DNA of 64,000 nt from Glossina fuscipes. Taxonomy: Eukaryota > Arthropoda > Insecta > Diptera > Glossinidae. A program made the translations under genes and the position numbers. The stretch lies in NCBI RefSeq assembly GCF_014805625.2, contig NW_023998565.1:2614833-2678832 (forward strand), in the 5' to 3' direction. Under the pieces are notes generated by a model, which saw nothing but the letters and a program-made list of their open reading frames with translations, was not told the DNA's origin and did not search any database. Shown here one piece after another: positions 1-12,242 of the stretch (the stretch's first letter is position 1; each line of letters opens with the position of its first letter).

Positions 1-949
1 TGGCTAGATGAGAATAAGAAATTGTTACGCGTGATGAAGTTAACCTCTATAAATAGACAAAATACTCGCGATAGCAGTTGAAGCCGTGAAATGCTTGTAA
101 AAATGTATATAAATAGAGTATTGCCAAAAATAAATTGTGAATAATCCTACGTTCAAAGAAATATAATTGTAAATAAAAGAACTTTGAAGTGTATTTCTCT
201 TGAAAAGAATGTCCACTATCTAGTGATACAAGTCCTACCTTAGAAAAGCGCAATTCGTAACAGTATAATATGATTTTTTTTAATTACAAAACATCTAGAG
301 AAAAGATTGGGAAGTTTTATTTCCCGAAATCAAGTCGTAGATTGTCCTAACTCAATAGTTTTTTGTCTAGAAAAAATAACTTTCCACGCATCCACACATG
401 TTCTTTCTGGGTTCATTGTTCTATTAATTATTGATTTTAATGCTTAATATCTTATCACCAATTTTTATTCTACCATCAGACGTCACGAAAACATAACAAT
501 CTCCTCCATCGACATCGAATCTTCTTTTCCACAAGATTGAATTTGTGGGAATAAAAAATCTATTTTTAAAAGGACCGTCAACCTAATAATTCGAATGTTT
601 AAAAAGTCGTTCCCTTGTCGTAGTTTGTGAGAGCTTTGCGATGAGTGCCGCGTCTCAGCAATCAGCTCAGCACATACTTTCTGCCTGCGATATTTAAATC
701 ATTATATTGATGATTATTTTATTTTTATAGCGTATACCCCAATACAACTATACAACTCATGCTTACAAGTTTCCTTCTTATAAATTTCCTTTTTATTTTA
801 GATTATTGTTTATAGGAGATTTTTATTATAACTTTGTTTATAAACTTTATAATTTCCTGTTTACATTAGCTGTTTTTATACTCCACACCGAAGAATGAGG
901 GGTATGTCAACTTTTCCAAAACGTTTGCAACGGAAGCATCAGAGATCCA
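1..949. other. AT-rich sequence, no gene recognised
   Basis: No open reading frame here has recognisable protein content. The short frames are typical chance frames of AT-rich DNA. I see no repeat or RNA gene. Confidence 0.5.
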
Positions 950-1400
950 ACAAAGTATACGTATTCTTGGTAAGCTCAAATTCTAAATCGATTTAAGCAT
1001 ATACATTTGTGTGTCTGTGCGTCTGTCCCTCTGTGTAATGCCTGTTGTAAACATTCTCCTGGCCGCAAAAAATGAAGCTATCGACTTTAAATTATGCGTT
1101 CAAATAATTGTACGTTTATTTGGTATAGTTTATGAACATTGAGCAAAAAACCAATTTTTCATTCCTTTTGAAAGGCGGAGGTGTGATCAGTTTACGCAGT
1201 GCTGGACCGATTTGGCCCATTTTCAATAAGAACCTGCGTGCAAGAATTTCCAAAGCTCCTATGAAATTTTTGGTCGATAGCTTTTCTGGTCAGGAGAATG
1301 TTTACAACAGATGTTACACGGACGGACACACTTAAATCGAATTACAATTTGATGCTGAGCAGGAATGTACATTGCGTTGCTTTCTTCTATCCCTAATCCT
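950..1400 (+). repeat. Dispersed repeat family A, copy 1
   Basis: This copy contains the phrase group that recurs at 11430-11710 and, on the other strand and more decayed, at 6290-6480: a 'gaccgatttggcccattttc'-like block, a 'caagaatttcc' block, a 'gtcgatagctt..caggagaatgtt' block, then 'acggacggacacac' followed by an 'aaatcga..ttgatgctga.ca.gaatgta' tail. The shared order over about 250-300 bp shows a mobile repeat. Blocks of this kind are common in fly introns. I cannot assign a class because no terminal repeats or coding part are visible. A 67-codon frame at 1132-1335 lies inside it and is not a gene. Confidence 0.5.
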
Positions 1401-3530
1401 TCGGCGTTGGGTACAAAAATATGTCTCAGTTGAATGCAGACAGCCGAAATTAATATACATCATTGAGGGGGACTTAAGGATAGCGAAATAGCAGCCCATT
1501 ACATGTTACATACTGTTCGTCCCGTAAAGTAAGACTAGCAATTGCATTGCTAAGTGTCGACAGGTAGTTCTTGCACGAAGAATTAGAAATGAGATGAGAT
1601 TTCTTGAAAAAATTATTCGGTCCCTTGACCTTTTGGAATTATTCGGTAAATGTTTTCATAATGAAGAACCAGAAACCAAAAAGTTATACTATAATCTCTC
1701 AAAATATTTCAAGTTTCTGGCATGAGAGAGCAAATCAGAAAAATCGCACGCTTTTAGAGCCCTCTTTCAATGGTTTACTATATCGGTATTCTTTAAGGCA
1801 AGGGTCGCAAGTAGTTGTTGTGCCTAGATGACACAGAAAGTGAGCCTGCAGCAGAAGTAAAGGTCTACATAACGCCACTTGTGGCGCTTGACTCTGTTTA
1901 GTAGAGTTAGCCCACTACTTCTGCGATTTATTAATTGTGGCAAGTGAAAAAAACTTGATTGTGGAAAATTTACAGGAATCATTAAGTTGTTTACTTTGTT
2001 ATCAACTCTGAGACTGATGGAAATATCTTATCTTGCCCCACTAAATTCGTATTCGCGACAATAAACGATAGCATTAAGGAGACCGTCTTTGGTAACAATT
2101 ATGTCGTGGAAAGTTTTCGGCTTGCTTCCGAGATCTCAGGAAATTGACGTTTGCGGCGAATATATAACAGCAAAGATAAAAGATAGATTTCAAAGATAAT
2201 TCAAATTATAATAAAAACGATGACATATACAGTCAGTCCAGACTGTCCGTAGTTAACACTGGTCCTTATCACTGGTCAATCGAAGCTTTTCACATATGTT
2301 GTACAACAATTAAGTGTAACGACGGCATTTTTATACATAAACTCGACACATGTTTAATTCCTCGTAATACCTAACGCATTGAAAGATATTTTCTTTTTAA
2401 ATTGTTGAATGCAAAAAATATTGATCGCCTCGTTCGATGGTAATGAAATTCACTTCTTTTGTAACACTTGCACTAAGAAAAATATTTGTAATTAGTACTA
2501 GTTATGGATGTAAGTATTTTTTATTGTTGAAGCATAAAACCCACTCCATTTTAAATATTTGCATTGTTAAAGGAATATATCTGGTAATTTTCCGAAAATT
2601 TTAAAATGCACATGTTTGTCTTATTTTACTTTAAAAAACGTGGGAGAATTAAAAAAAAATAAATTGTTAGTTTATTTATATTATCATTAAGGAAAAATTA
2701 CCTAGGAAGAGTGCGAGACCACTAACAACGTATAAGATAGTTTTAGAGTTCTAAAAAGATATTGAAATATATAAGGTTTATATCCAACATATTGCAAAGT
2801 TATGAAAGCATAAATGCTAATCCGCGTTTAAAGTTCTTATATCTACGACCTGCAACTAAGTGTAAGTAGATTAGCCTTAGTGACTGTGGTGTGCACTGGA
2901 CTTATGAACACACAAATTCCATGTAAACGATAGCGTTTCAATACTCATAGGGCCTTTATATCAAGTTAGAATTTGTTCACATGGAAAATATTAAAAAATA
3001 ATTATAAATGTTAATGTTTCCAAGTATGGACCTCCAATGAAAACTTGAAAGAGACTGGGCATATAGTTATCTCTATGTAGTTGAGTTCAACTTTGTCTTC
3101 TCTTGATTATTACTTAAAAATGTGCGTTCATTGACGAGGGGATTGTCAGAAAAGCAATCTAGTTTTAGTTTTGTATTTTATTGAAAGTATTCTTTTACAA
3201 TATTGTTACCACCATTTTGTATTTAATCAGTACATAAGGAAGCAACCCACATACGGAATAATAAACGTATTTGAATTATAAGAAAGACATCCAAAGCAGC
3301 ATGCCAAACCTACCCGTGAGGCAAGATTATTACCAAGTAATTCTTGGTCTTTTGAATTATTCAGAGAAAATATTGAAAACATTGATTCGTAATCGTTAGC
3401 CACTAGCAAAGCTTAAATTCCCATATATATCCTTAAGTGTAGGTTTTTGTTGGTTAATGGCACCATTAGGTGTGCCGTACGATCAAGAAAAATAAAAGTT
3501 TTTCCCGAATGTGCAAGATAGACATTCCAT
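1401..3530. other. No gene recognised
   Basis: AT-rich sequence without a convincing coding frame. The 60-75 codon frames at 1604-1831 and 3227-3409 have no recognisable domain or splice context. Confidence 0.45.
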
Positions 3531-3532
3531 TC

Positions 3533-3640
3533 ATGCCAGCTAATTAAATAAGCAGCTTTTCAAGCATAAAGGAAGGATTATGGCGAGCAATTAACTAAAT
3601 AAACGAGCTTTCAAGCATAAAGGAAGAATGTTATGGCTTG
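3533..3640 (+). repeat. Two-copy direct repeat, about 55-60 bp unit
   Basis: The phrase 'agctttcaagcataaaggaag', flanked by 'taa(a)taa' on the left and 'ttatggc' on the right, occurs twice in tandem with small differences. It looks like a local duplication. Confidence 0.6.
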
Positions 3641-4805
3641 TCTTCTAATTTGGGATCTTCAAAGATTTCACATCTTCCTCGATCAACTTGAACGCCGCAG
3701 TTCAAAAGTAAATTTTTATGAAATCTTTTGTCTTCACCACAGGAACGGGAAGCGTTTTCCCAGATCGTCGTAAACTTTCTTGGTGGCATTTCAACAGTAT
3801 TAATATTTATTCGTTCTGCGCCTGCTTTTCGTTCTTAAGTAAGCTATGATTCTTTGTTTTAGTTCACTTCAATATACTCAGCAGATTTTTAATTTTCCTT
3901 CGAATCAGCAACAATTGGTTCTTAGTCATAAATTGTTTATACAGGCAGGCAATGGTTGTATATACTTTGGATGAACTTTCTTTAGGGCAGTTCCTACATA
4001 ATCCTCCGGTTTGGAAACTAGTTAAACTCAGTCGACGATTGTAAATATTGTAGTTTTGCAACAAACTACGAGTTAGAAGAATTCCTGAATATCACGGTAA
4101 TAACGTTCCTTAAAATATGCAGACCAAAGTTCCAATGGAAAGACAGATACTATTATTCAATAACGAACATTTAGAAAAAAAAGCTATTCCCCACACCATT
4201 GGTAATTATAACAATAACAATGTAAGTTAAAAGAACTTATTATTTATTCCTTTCGTAGCTAAGGCATTTCCAGCGACGTACAAGGAAAATCCGATATTCC
4301 TTCACAGCAACGATGATGATAACATTTGTCCAAAAGTATCAACAAGTCAACGTTAGCTCACAAACTTTGCGCTTTGTACTCCGTCAATGCATACAACAGA
4401 AATTTCTGGAAGCCAAAGATAGTGTTATGAATATGATGATGAATATGCCTACCAAGAAACTAAACAAAAATTAAATGAAATTAAATGAAAAATGTGACCA
4501 GAGTCGTGAAAGTTTGCTGTCTTTAGTAATGGATGCGTCACCTCTTCAAATTATTACACTGTCTTTTGTTATTTATATTAATTTTGTCAATGTATAAAAC
4601 AATTTAATTAATGTAAAATTTTGAATAAATATTGCAACTATAGATAAATCGTATAACTATATGTAAATCATTTAGCATTTAAGATTTTACAGAACCAGGT
4701 TTTGGAATCACATATAGCTACGCCGATCGAGTGTATTCTAAAATTGTTTCCAACTCTCCTTAAACTTCCAATACTATTTCATTTTTAGCATAATTATCAT
4801 AATTC
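3641..4805. other. No gene recognised
   Basis: I see no coding frame with recognisable content. The 66-codon frame on the minus strand at 3864-4064 has no domain. Confidence 0.4.
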
Positions 4806-4810
4806 GTGCA

Positions 4811-4915
4811 AGTGTGGATATAAGAGGTTTGTAGACGGTATAGTGTGGATTTAAGAGGTTTGTAGACGGTATTTGTGTGGATATAAGAGGTTTTAGGCGG
4901 TATTGGTTTGGTTAT
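4811..4915 (+). repeat. Tandem repeat, about 36 bp unit, three copies
   Basis: The unit 'gtgtggatataagaggttt' plus 'gtagacggta' is present three times with a few substitutions, and a degraded fourth follows. It is a minisatellite-like array in noncoding DNA. Confidence 0.75.
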
Positions 4916-4919
4916 TAGC

Positions 4920-6064
4920 TGTTTGTAGAAACTAATGCTTTATGTGAAATTCAAAGCAAAAGCAATCATTCAATCATTCTGTTATATATATTTTATTTTT
5001 ATATACATTTATTTAATATAAAATGAAAATAACTTTTCTAATCTTTTACTTGAACTTAATACTTCTTTAATTGGATATTTTCTCAAGGGAATTGAATAAT
5101 CAATATTTTCTAAGTGCAAGTTAGATGTTAATTTAACTACAACCTTATTATTTATATCAATTTGATTTCATTCATGATAAAGTCCTAGTAATAAAATAAT
5201 AATGAAAATAGTAAAGGCAATAATTCAGTAATGAAGGTTTGAAGTTTTTATAATAATAGTAATAAAAGGTAAAACGTTTCTAATTAAAAAAAAATTTAAA
5301 AAAATAATTGTAATTAAAAAAAATCGTAGAGGAAAGGGCTTCGAGAGGAAGATTTAGGATCAAAGCCACATTATTAATTAAATTATTAGGAAGAAGTGCA
5401 GATTGTTGTCTTTGAAATGTTACGAATCATCATTGAAACATTTAAAGCCGAATTTTGCAAGGTATTTTGAGATTTTAAAACGGTTTGTTGTTGAAATTCA
5501 AATTGCTTTGAATTGTCTTGAGCTTGTCTGTAGCTTTCCACCTCTCCACTCCCTTCAGCGTGTTCAACTTTTATATTCGACATAGCATAGCATCGGTAAA
5601 TAACTTTCATGTAACGTATTATATGCATGGGGTGGATTTCAAAAATGTGCGTATATATGTATATGCTTCTAAGTATGTCTACTTGTGTACATAGCATGTT
5701 CGTATGAATAAATATGCATTGTCATATCCCGATATACGAATTTTCTTTAACACAACTCTCTTTTAGCATTCCTCGTTAAGGTAAGGATATATAAATCCTA
5801 TAAAAATCTGTGAAGAGAGTCTTGTAGGCGAGAGTCTTGTCTGCCTGACAATATCCAATAAGGAAATTTTTGAGTTTTCAACTTTCAAATCTAGCTAAAT
5901 CTTGACTCCATTAAATCTTTATTAATTCCTTTGATTTGTTTACAGGTTATAATTAAAATTGCCTATACTTTATAATATATATATCAAAGAAATTTTTGTA
6001 GTACGCACCGGTATAGTGCATCTTTGTTCTATGGCAACTATTCATAAAATGTAACGATACACTT
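4920..6064. other. AT-rich noncoding stretch
   Basis: The longest frame, at 5386-5697 on the minus strand (103 codons, Gln-rich in its second half), has no recognisable domain, splice context or start signal. I do not call it a gene. Confidence 0.4.
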
Positions 6065-6065
6065 C

Positions 6066-6252
6066 TATTAGTTTGTCTTTGTTAGCCACCGGAGTGGTAC
6101 GCAAAGATCTAACAACTCAACGGTTGGCGATTCAAATCTCAAGTGTGATAGAGTTTTCAATAAACACGATAGCCTTAATTACTTTTAGTTTAAAACTTAA
6201 GTCTTAAAATTTGTTTTTATGACAAAGTTAATTAAAATAATAATAATATTTT
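6066..6252 (+). mobile_element. tRNA-derived SINE with LINE-like 3' tail, copy 1
   Basis: The head resembles a tRNA gene: an A-box-like 'gttagccaccggagtggta' and, about 40 bp on, a B-box-like 'gcgattcaaatct'. The body 'caagtgtgatagagtttt' and tail 'cgatagcctta...aatttgtttttatga...aaaataataataat' match the copy at 33226-33404 in order. The tail part also matches the 3' end of the I-type LINE at 60783-60870. The A and B boxes carry substitutions, so this is an old copy. Confidence 0.7.
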
Positions 6253-6289
6253 CCTTTAATAAGTAGTGACAATGATGCTAATGAATTTG

Positions 6290-6480
6290 TTCTGTTTCAA
6301 TGAATATGTTATGTTTATCATGTATGTCCGTCTGCCTAATTGTGTAGTGTCTGTGGTAAAGATTCTCCCGAATCGAAAATGACTATATCGCCTACAGGTT
6401 TGCGAAAGAATTTGAAATTGACCTAAACTTTTCAAAGAATAAGCGTACAATGCCCACAAGGCTACATGGTGCAAACTTTT
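6290..6480 (-). repeat. Dispersed repeat family A, decayed copy
   Basis: In reverse complement this region shows 'cgggagaatcttta.cacaga' and 'aggcagacggacatac' followed by a '..attcattg' tail, in the same order as the copies at 950-1400 and 11430-11710. It is more diverged than those two. Confidence 0.4.
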
Positions 6481-7715
6481 ATTTAAAAATGGAAAAAATC
6501 AGTCGCGCCCACTTCATATTATAGAGCATGAAAATTTCTTTCTTTTACATTTTTGTCTTTTTCTGTATAACGGTGATAGGTATTAAAGATACGATTGTGA
6601 ACGAATATAATTTTCTTACTTGTTTTATTTTATTAAATTTGTGAGCGCCTATTAGTATAAATCATGTGCGTAATAAGAACTAGAGACTTTTAAAAAGATC
6701 AGCAGTTTACTCTACCATTAAGCATTGTAGTCGCCAACTGGTCTTACCATGCCAGATGAATTTGGGTAATAGAGAACGAGGTGTTTTCATCTAAATAAAA
6801 GTAGCTTGACTTTCCTTATAAATATTATTTAATTTTTCATGAAGCTTCAAAGGTTCAAAACGGTTATATTGACCCATGCGATTATTCTAATGTTAACTGT
6901 AGCAGCAGCACAGTACTTTCTTCCTTTCCAGAGTTGCAAATTGATCAAGGAAAATAAAGGAGACCTTGGAAGACTTCTAATGCAATTTAGCCTTTTAGGG
7001 TTTCGGACGTAAAGGGTCGTATTCACCTTTTATTGTTTAACAGCAGACATGACAAGGAGGAAATAATATTATAATAAAATAATAAACAAAGATGTGATGA
7101 AGAGTTCTATTTGAATGCTGAGTGATGAAAACTTTCGACACTTCGATTTGTAAACATAATCTCAGCTCTTCTTCTTCTCCTTCCTGCTTCAATCTGTTTA
7201 TTACAAATTTCAAATTATCTCAATTTTAAAAATTTTCCTTTTAAACTGTTTTCAAAATTGAGAATACATTTTACCTTATATTAAACAACCACGCGTTAGA
7301 GAAGCTCGCATTATTGGAAGTTGATTTAAAAAAAAACGATTTGAACTTTGCTTATAATAACCATTCACCGGAACACACAGTTTACAGTTTTGAAAAAAAA
7401 GTTTATTATGAGCAGTGCTTCTGAACAATAATAATTTAATAATTGTGCTGTTAAAGACGTGGCGCCAGCTACTGTGATTGCGTTAACCTGAAAAATACCT
7501 TATAAGTATGATGCATAATCAGAGGATAGCAATTTGCCTAGGCTGGTATGTCTATATTTGAAAATATCCCAAAATATATCTATTTAATATATATTCTATT
7601 TGTAGCGAAATCGCTTATCGATTGGTTTTCTAATTGAAATTTGATATTTCATTAATGTTAAATACAGCGAGTGTCACAAGAGTTCTTCTTTAAAATGGAA
7701 AAGAACAAATTTTTT
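6481..7715. other. No gene recognised
   Basis: AT-rich sequence with no coding frame of note and no clear repeat. Confidence 0.45.
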
Positions 7716-7721
7716 TATTCA

Positions 7722-7858
7722 AAAATTTCCAAGAATGTTTTTGAATTCTTGCAAATTGAAGGAGAAGTAAACAAGCGAACTTCGAATTTTGGCAAATTAA
7801 AGGAGAAGTGAATGAGCGAGCCAGAATTAAAGGTGAAGTGAATGAGCGACCACTTGTT
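7722..7858 (+). repeat. Short direct repeats with a 'ggagaagtgaatgagcga' core
   Basis: Three imperfect copies of 'aaattgaaggagaagtaaacaagcga' type sequence (unit about 30-45 bp) follow each other. The local frames they create are not genes. Confidence 0.6.
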
Positions 7859-7879
7859 AGAATGTATATGTTGAAAATA

Positions 7880-8215
7880 TTTATTCTCCTCCAATAGGAT
7901 GGCTCATATACACTCAAAATATTCTGCATAATCAATTAGCAAGGATAGTTTGCGGTCGATATGTGAGAGAAAAACTCTGTGATGATATTTTGACGCTTTA
8001 GTTCTCGAAGTAAAGCAATCTCGCGACATGCTGACATAGACAAACCGGTACCATCAATTTGCTTCAAAGCAAAGCTCTTCACCGTCCGAAGTCTCTTTCC
8101 ACTTTGCTTTATATACATGACCGTAGGTGCCTCGACCCACCTTACAACCCTCATAGTTGAAAGGTCTTCAACTTTTGTGCGTTCTTTTTGTGTTTTCATT
8201 TTAAAATCAGAATCC
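7880..8215 (-). pseudogene. Cdk8: Cdk8 5' coding fragment, frameshifted
   Basis: Cdk8 is the kinase of the Mediator kinase module. On the minus strand the N-terminus of Cdk8 can be followed from [16 protein letters not shown] through the glycine-rich loop ([12 protein letters not shown], in a shifted frame) to [20 protein letters not shown], the alpha-C (SMSACRE) region, LLRELK.QNIIT, and then (frame shifted again) VFLSHIDRKLSLLIDYAE. One base is missing near 8160, one is gained near 8080, and a few codons are lost near 7980, so the loop is out of frame. The similarity ends with a stop soon after the hinge. No intron is visible across the matched part, so it may be a truncated retrocopy, but I do not know the intron positions of the parent in this species. 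It is a pseudogene fragment. Confidence 0.85.
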
Positions 8216-8779
8216 ATTCTGATTCTCTTTGCATTAGTAGTATAATATATTCTATGGGTGCGCAAATCTCAAAAGCTCTCCTTATTGAACTAAATCTAAC
8301 ATTTGTTCCATCTGCAAACCTGTAGTGGTTTGTTAACGTTAATGGCAGGACTCTTTGGAATTGCTCTCTAGTAATCACTAACGTTATACGGGCCAAGCAC
8401 CCTCTTTGGGTAAATGGCCTCATTTAAGAAGGACTTAAATCGATAATTTCTCATACTAGAATTGAACATTCCATACACTGCATCTCACTTTGCTATTAAA
8501 GACAAAGTGACTTTGTGCTGAACTTAGTGCTGAATTTTTTTTCAGACAGCTTGCTTTGCAAATTATTCTCAATATCACCATCACCTACACTTCGATAAAA
8601 TTCGTTTAGCAGCCCTTCCCTTTCTCAGATATGAGCACGTTCCTGCCATTAGCCGTTTGGACACCTATGGTTTTGTCAACTTGTGCAATGCTCTTTGCAA
8701 TTTTTCTAAATTTTAGCAAGCCAAGCTTAAGTCTTATACACAATTCGTGCGTAAAAGCAATTTTTCTATTTTCATGGTC
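8216..8779. other. No gene recognised
   Basis: The stretch upstream of the Cdk8 fragment has no further kinase sequence or other coding signal that I can see. Confidence 0.4.
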
Positions 8780-8784
8780 CTTAC

Positions 8785-8975
8785 TTGTTTACAATTGAGA
8801 ATAATTGAAAAAGTCAGTCTGTTTTTGTAAGAAATCGCCTGTTGCATTGAAAAAACGACTATCAATTTGGTCATATATGAGAGTAATTCAAAAATAATTT
8901 GGTTACATCTGAGAGTAAGCGTTTGAATTTGGTCACATCTGAGAATAAGCGTCTGTATTCCTTGGCTAAAGTGGC
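8785..8975 (+). repeat. Dispersed 'taagcgtctg' repeat family, copy at 8.8 kb
   Basis: It contains 'tgttgcattgaaaaaacgac', 'ttggtcatatatgagagta' and 'attcaaaaataatttgg', then two 'tctgaga(g/a)taagcgt(t/c)tg' blocks. This is the unit found in tandem at 43320-43930 and once at 34430-34545. No coding part lies here. Confidence 0.7.
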
Positions 8976-9506
8976 TGACACAATGAACGTCTTTTCCGTT
9001 TTGGAGAGCCAAGTGGTAAAGACAATGATAGTCGTGCTGCCATATTGTTTTACAGGAAAACGTAAACAAAAGCATATGGTCTTAGAACCAAAAATAAAGA
9101 TATCAATTTAATTATAAGCAACAAGTTTTTTAATCTGCATTGGGACCCAGTTTGTTGTTAACTTATCTATCTACGATTCTCTAATAGAACACTCTGAACT
9201 TTTAAATAAATGCTCTTTATGGCTTGTATTCCATTTCTTACAAAATAGGGCGTGGCATAAACCAAAATAGCAAATTACATAACATAAAAGAAGATAAACA
9301 TAAATAACTTTTTGATTTAAAAGAAGCGATCGTCATTTCTTCTTGTGCTCTGTTTTCTGTTTGTTTTAATTGTATGTACATACGTAAAACCGTATGATTT
9401 ATCGATCTCCATAAAATTCTGTAAAAAGTCGACAAAGTTTGAGTTCCAACCCGATAATAGGAATGACAGCAAATACAGTCAGGACAAAAAGAAATAGAAC
9501 CGAAAA

Positions 9507-9869
9507 TTGACGGGACGACGGAAAAGATCGAGAAAAGTCAGGAGAAATCAGGGAGTCCTACAAACTCATATAGCCGAAGTGTACCAGCTATTCATAGGCA
9601 AAGGTAGTGTGCTGGAAGGAAAAGTTGTTATTGCAATAGGCCAGTTGGATGCCAGAATAAATGCCAAGGAAGAAGACGCAGACGCCTTAAGAAGTGAAAT
9701 AAAAGCCTTAAAAAACGAAATGGCTAAGCTACAAACTAAACCATCTCAAGAGCAGGCGTTCACGCTGCTGAAAGAGCTGTTATATGCTGCACCTATTTTA
9801 GCTTATCCACTACCAGGAGAAAAATTTGTAGTGGACACGGGCAGGCGCGCAGACCTGACGGACTCATAG
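9507..9869 (+). mobile_element. Chimeric gypsy-type retrotransposon remnant (internal deletion)
   Basis: This 120-codon open frame begins with a basic segment (MTGRRKRSRKVRRN) and a charged coiled-coil segment (about residues 45-80), such as the gag part of 412/mdg1-type elements carries. It then runs directly into QAFTLLKELLYAAPILAYP and PGEKFVVDT. That second part is the RT-RNase H connection of Ty3/gypsy polymerases, which normally lies more than a thousand codons further on. A deletion has therefore joined gag to pol in frame near 9745, and the RNase H is cut off after VDT. It is a dead fragment. Family assignment rests on these motifs only. Confidence 0.6.
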
Positions 9870-10685
9870 AAAAGAAGAACATGCTCACAAAGAACTTATG
9901 TGTTTTCTTTTTACATTTTATATTATTATGTTTTTTTTTTCTTAAGGAAAATGTAAATTTTTCAAACTTTCTCTCATGCTTGAATTCCCTGACTACATTA
10001 CCAGATGACCACGATTCCTTAATAAGTAGAGCATTAAAATGTTCGAATTGTATCAAAACTTCAAACATTGAAGTAGGGCTACTATGATTAACCTCCTGCA
10101 TTTTGGCAGATAGGTACTTGTATAACACCGTACGAGGTTATCCAAGTAATTGGCTGGGTCGGGATTTGGCTATTGTTGGTTTTCGGTGGTGTAAGGTCTG
10201 ATAGGTCTTCCGAGAGCACCACTACTCACAAATGAACAGTTATTGACGACGAAGTCGCAAGGTATGATCTAGGATACTCCTCCGCCTTTAGTAGTAATTC
10301 CTTAGACTCTTAAGCTCATTGAACAGCTCGCAATATTTTTTAAATTTCACATAAAACGCCTCTAAATCTTTGGACATTTCAGCAAATCCGAAATGCAGTT
10401 TAAGCACATGCAGTTCATGTTTGGTAAGTAAATTTGCAAAACAGCTCAGTCCGAATTAGACTTATTATAAGGATTTTCAGTTCAATAAAAAATTTCAATT
10501 CCACACCAATTATGTAGAACTTTCCAACTTCAGCAAGTTAAACGTTATCGTGATATAAGTCGAGAATGTTGTGCTGTCGTTCTCGAAATTCAAAGTGCAT
10601 ATAAATCTGAATGATTCTTAGCTTGATCTAAAGTGTATGGAGTTCACTCTGTTGAATTTTAGTCAAAAACGTGTTTATTTGTTTA
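9870..10685. other. No gene recognised; possible retroelement debris at 10130-10320
   Basis: The block at about 10130-10320 is less AT-rich than its surroundings, as expected for old retroelement sequence, but no protein motif is readable. Confidence 0.35.
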
Positions 10686-10689
10686 TTTA

Positions 10690-11350
10690 CTTACACATGA
10701 AACTCAACTAAAATAAACTAGCAGTCGAATTCAATCGACTCTTACAAGTAAATCTTACACTAATTATTATTAAAAACTAGATCAACCATTACATAATAAT
10801 TCATGTATAAACAAATTCTTAAAAAGATAGAAAAAAGAATGCACACATTTAGCACAGAGTTACGCCCACAACCGGCGCAGGTGAACCGGCGCAAGTGAAC
10901 CTCTAAACCATTGCAAACATGCAAAAGAAAACGATAACAGTAATAACACCAGTTAATTTGCGAATTATAGTGAGACATTAGGGTTTCAAGTTGGTTTAAA
11001 TACGATAGGCTCGAAATAATCCGGAATTGAGGTTAAATGATAGACATCATTTCGGTCTCTGTAAATAACTCTAAACTGGTTAAACTGATCATAATTGTAT
11101 TTACGTTGATTCAGCTTCATGAAAATGAAGTGCCTATGGCCCACGATGGTGCCTTTAATTAACTTAATTGAAAAGGAAACACCAAGAATAAATGTACGTT
11201 TCTCAAGTGGATAACAAAAGCAACTTATTTTCATGAGGAGGCAAACAGACAAATTCCTAAGGGCAAACACCAAGAATTGCTTTTGAACGGATTCAATTGA
11301 ATCTGCATAACATTTGCAGGAAGGAAACCACACAACCAGCCTGTTCAAAG
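10690..11350 (-). mobile_element. Jockey/CR1-like LINE, 3'-terminal fragment
   Basis: The minus strand encodes the C-terminal end of a LINE ORF2 without RNase H: VVWFPSCKCYADSIESVQKQ, FALRNL, LEKRTFILGVSF, then KYNYDQFNQFRV and NDVYHL. The same order appears at 59880-60060 and 63077-63560. It continues into the family's 3' UTR ('ttgcaatggttt..aggttcac', 'agtcgaattcaat', 'cacatgaaa') and ends near 10690. It is 5' truncated, as is usual for LINE copies, and frameshifted. Confidence 0.8.
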
Positions 11351-11429
11351 GCATGGGCGATTTTTCCTATTTTTTTGCATACAAAAACCTTTACTCATAA
11401 AATATAGGTTTACGTTTTCATAGGTTTAT

Positions 11430-11710
11430 TTGCTGCAGTTTGGGTGTATTGCGCATTTCCCCTTTGGAAAATGGTTTACTTAGAATTGTGGGCTTGTTCC
11501 ACGACCCAATTTCAATGCCGACCCGCATACAAGAATTTCCAATATTTCTGCCAAGTTTGAAGTCGATAGCTTCATTTTTGTTGCCAGGAGAATGTTCGCA
11601 GCAGGCATTGCAGAGACGGGCAGACGGACACACGGACATGTTTAAGTCGATTCAGAATTTTGATGCTGATCAAAAATGTATATACTTTAAGGTGTCTCTA
11701 AAGCCTTCTT
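11430..11710 (+). repeat. Dispersed repeat family A, best-preserved copy
   Basis: It carries 'ccgacccgcatacaagaatt', 'gtcgatagcttca...caggagaatgtt', 'agacgggcagacggacacac' and 'gtcgattcagaattttgatg', ending in 'tatatacttta'. The order matches the copy at 950-1400. Two open frames (11440-11769 plus, 11418-11639 minus) pass through it and are not genes. Confidence 0.6.
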
Positions 11711-12242
11711 GTGGATGTTTCAAACGTTTTGAAAAATTAATGTACTTCCCTTCATTTGCTGATAGGTGATAAAAAATAAATACACAACAGAAATTAGTTC
11801 AAAATTTTATTTATTTAAATCATAATAATAATGATTGTAACAATTTTGTTATTTAAACGCTTATGAATATGTCCATCTGACTCTTTCTGGTATTTTAAAA
11901 TAAAGACTGAGAAAAATACATACAAACAGTGAAGGGCTTATTGCAAGAAGTATATGTTTTCTACTTAGGATAAAAAATTTTTGATATGTAGTATGCCGTT
12001 AACAATTTAGAAATCATTTACGAGTGTTCTTTATACCCACCACTGAAGTATGACGATGTACTAAATTTGCCGCCGCCGCAAAGTTGACTTTGTAAACGCT
12101 TTTGACCAACACAAGATTTCGAGTTGATATCGCCCTGCGCAGCTTCCCACGAGTTCGGTTGTCTGTTTGCCATTTGTTGTTCGCGGACGTAAAAATTGCG
12201 GTAAAAAGCTGAAATTTGGGGATACATTTACCATCTTAATTA
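11711..12242. other. No gene recognised
   Basis: A 69-codon minus-strand frame at 12018-12227 has no recognisable domain. It may belong to the retroelement debris to its right. Confidence 0.35.

Noticed and set aside
5386..5697. 103-codon Gln-rich minus-strand frame
   Set aside because: No domain, no splice signals, and low-complexity composition that is expected by chance here.
8196..8423. 75-codon minus frame upstream of the Cdk8 fragment
   Set aside because: Its last part overlaps the Cdk8 start in another frame, and the rest has no recognisable content.
11440..11769. 109-codon plus-strand frame (with a 73-codon frame opposite)
   Set aside because: It lies wholly in dispersed repeat family A, and the other copies do not keep the frame.
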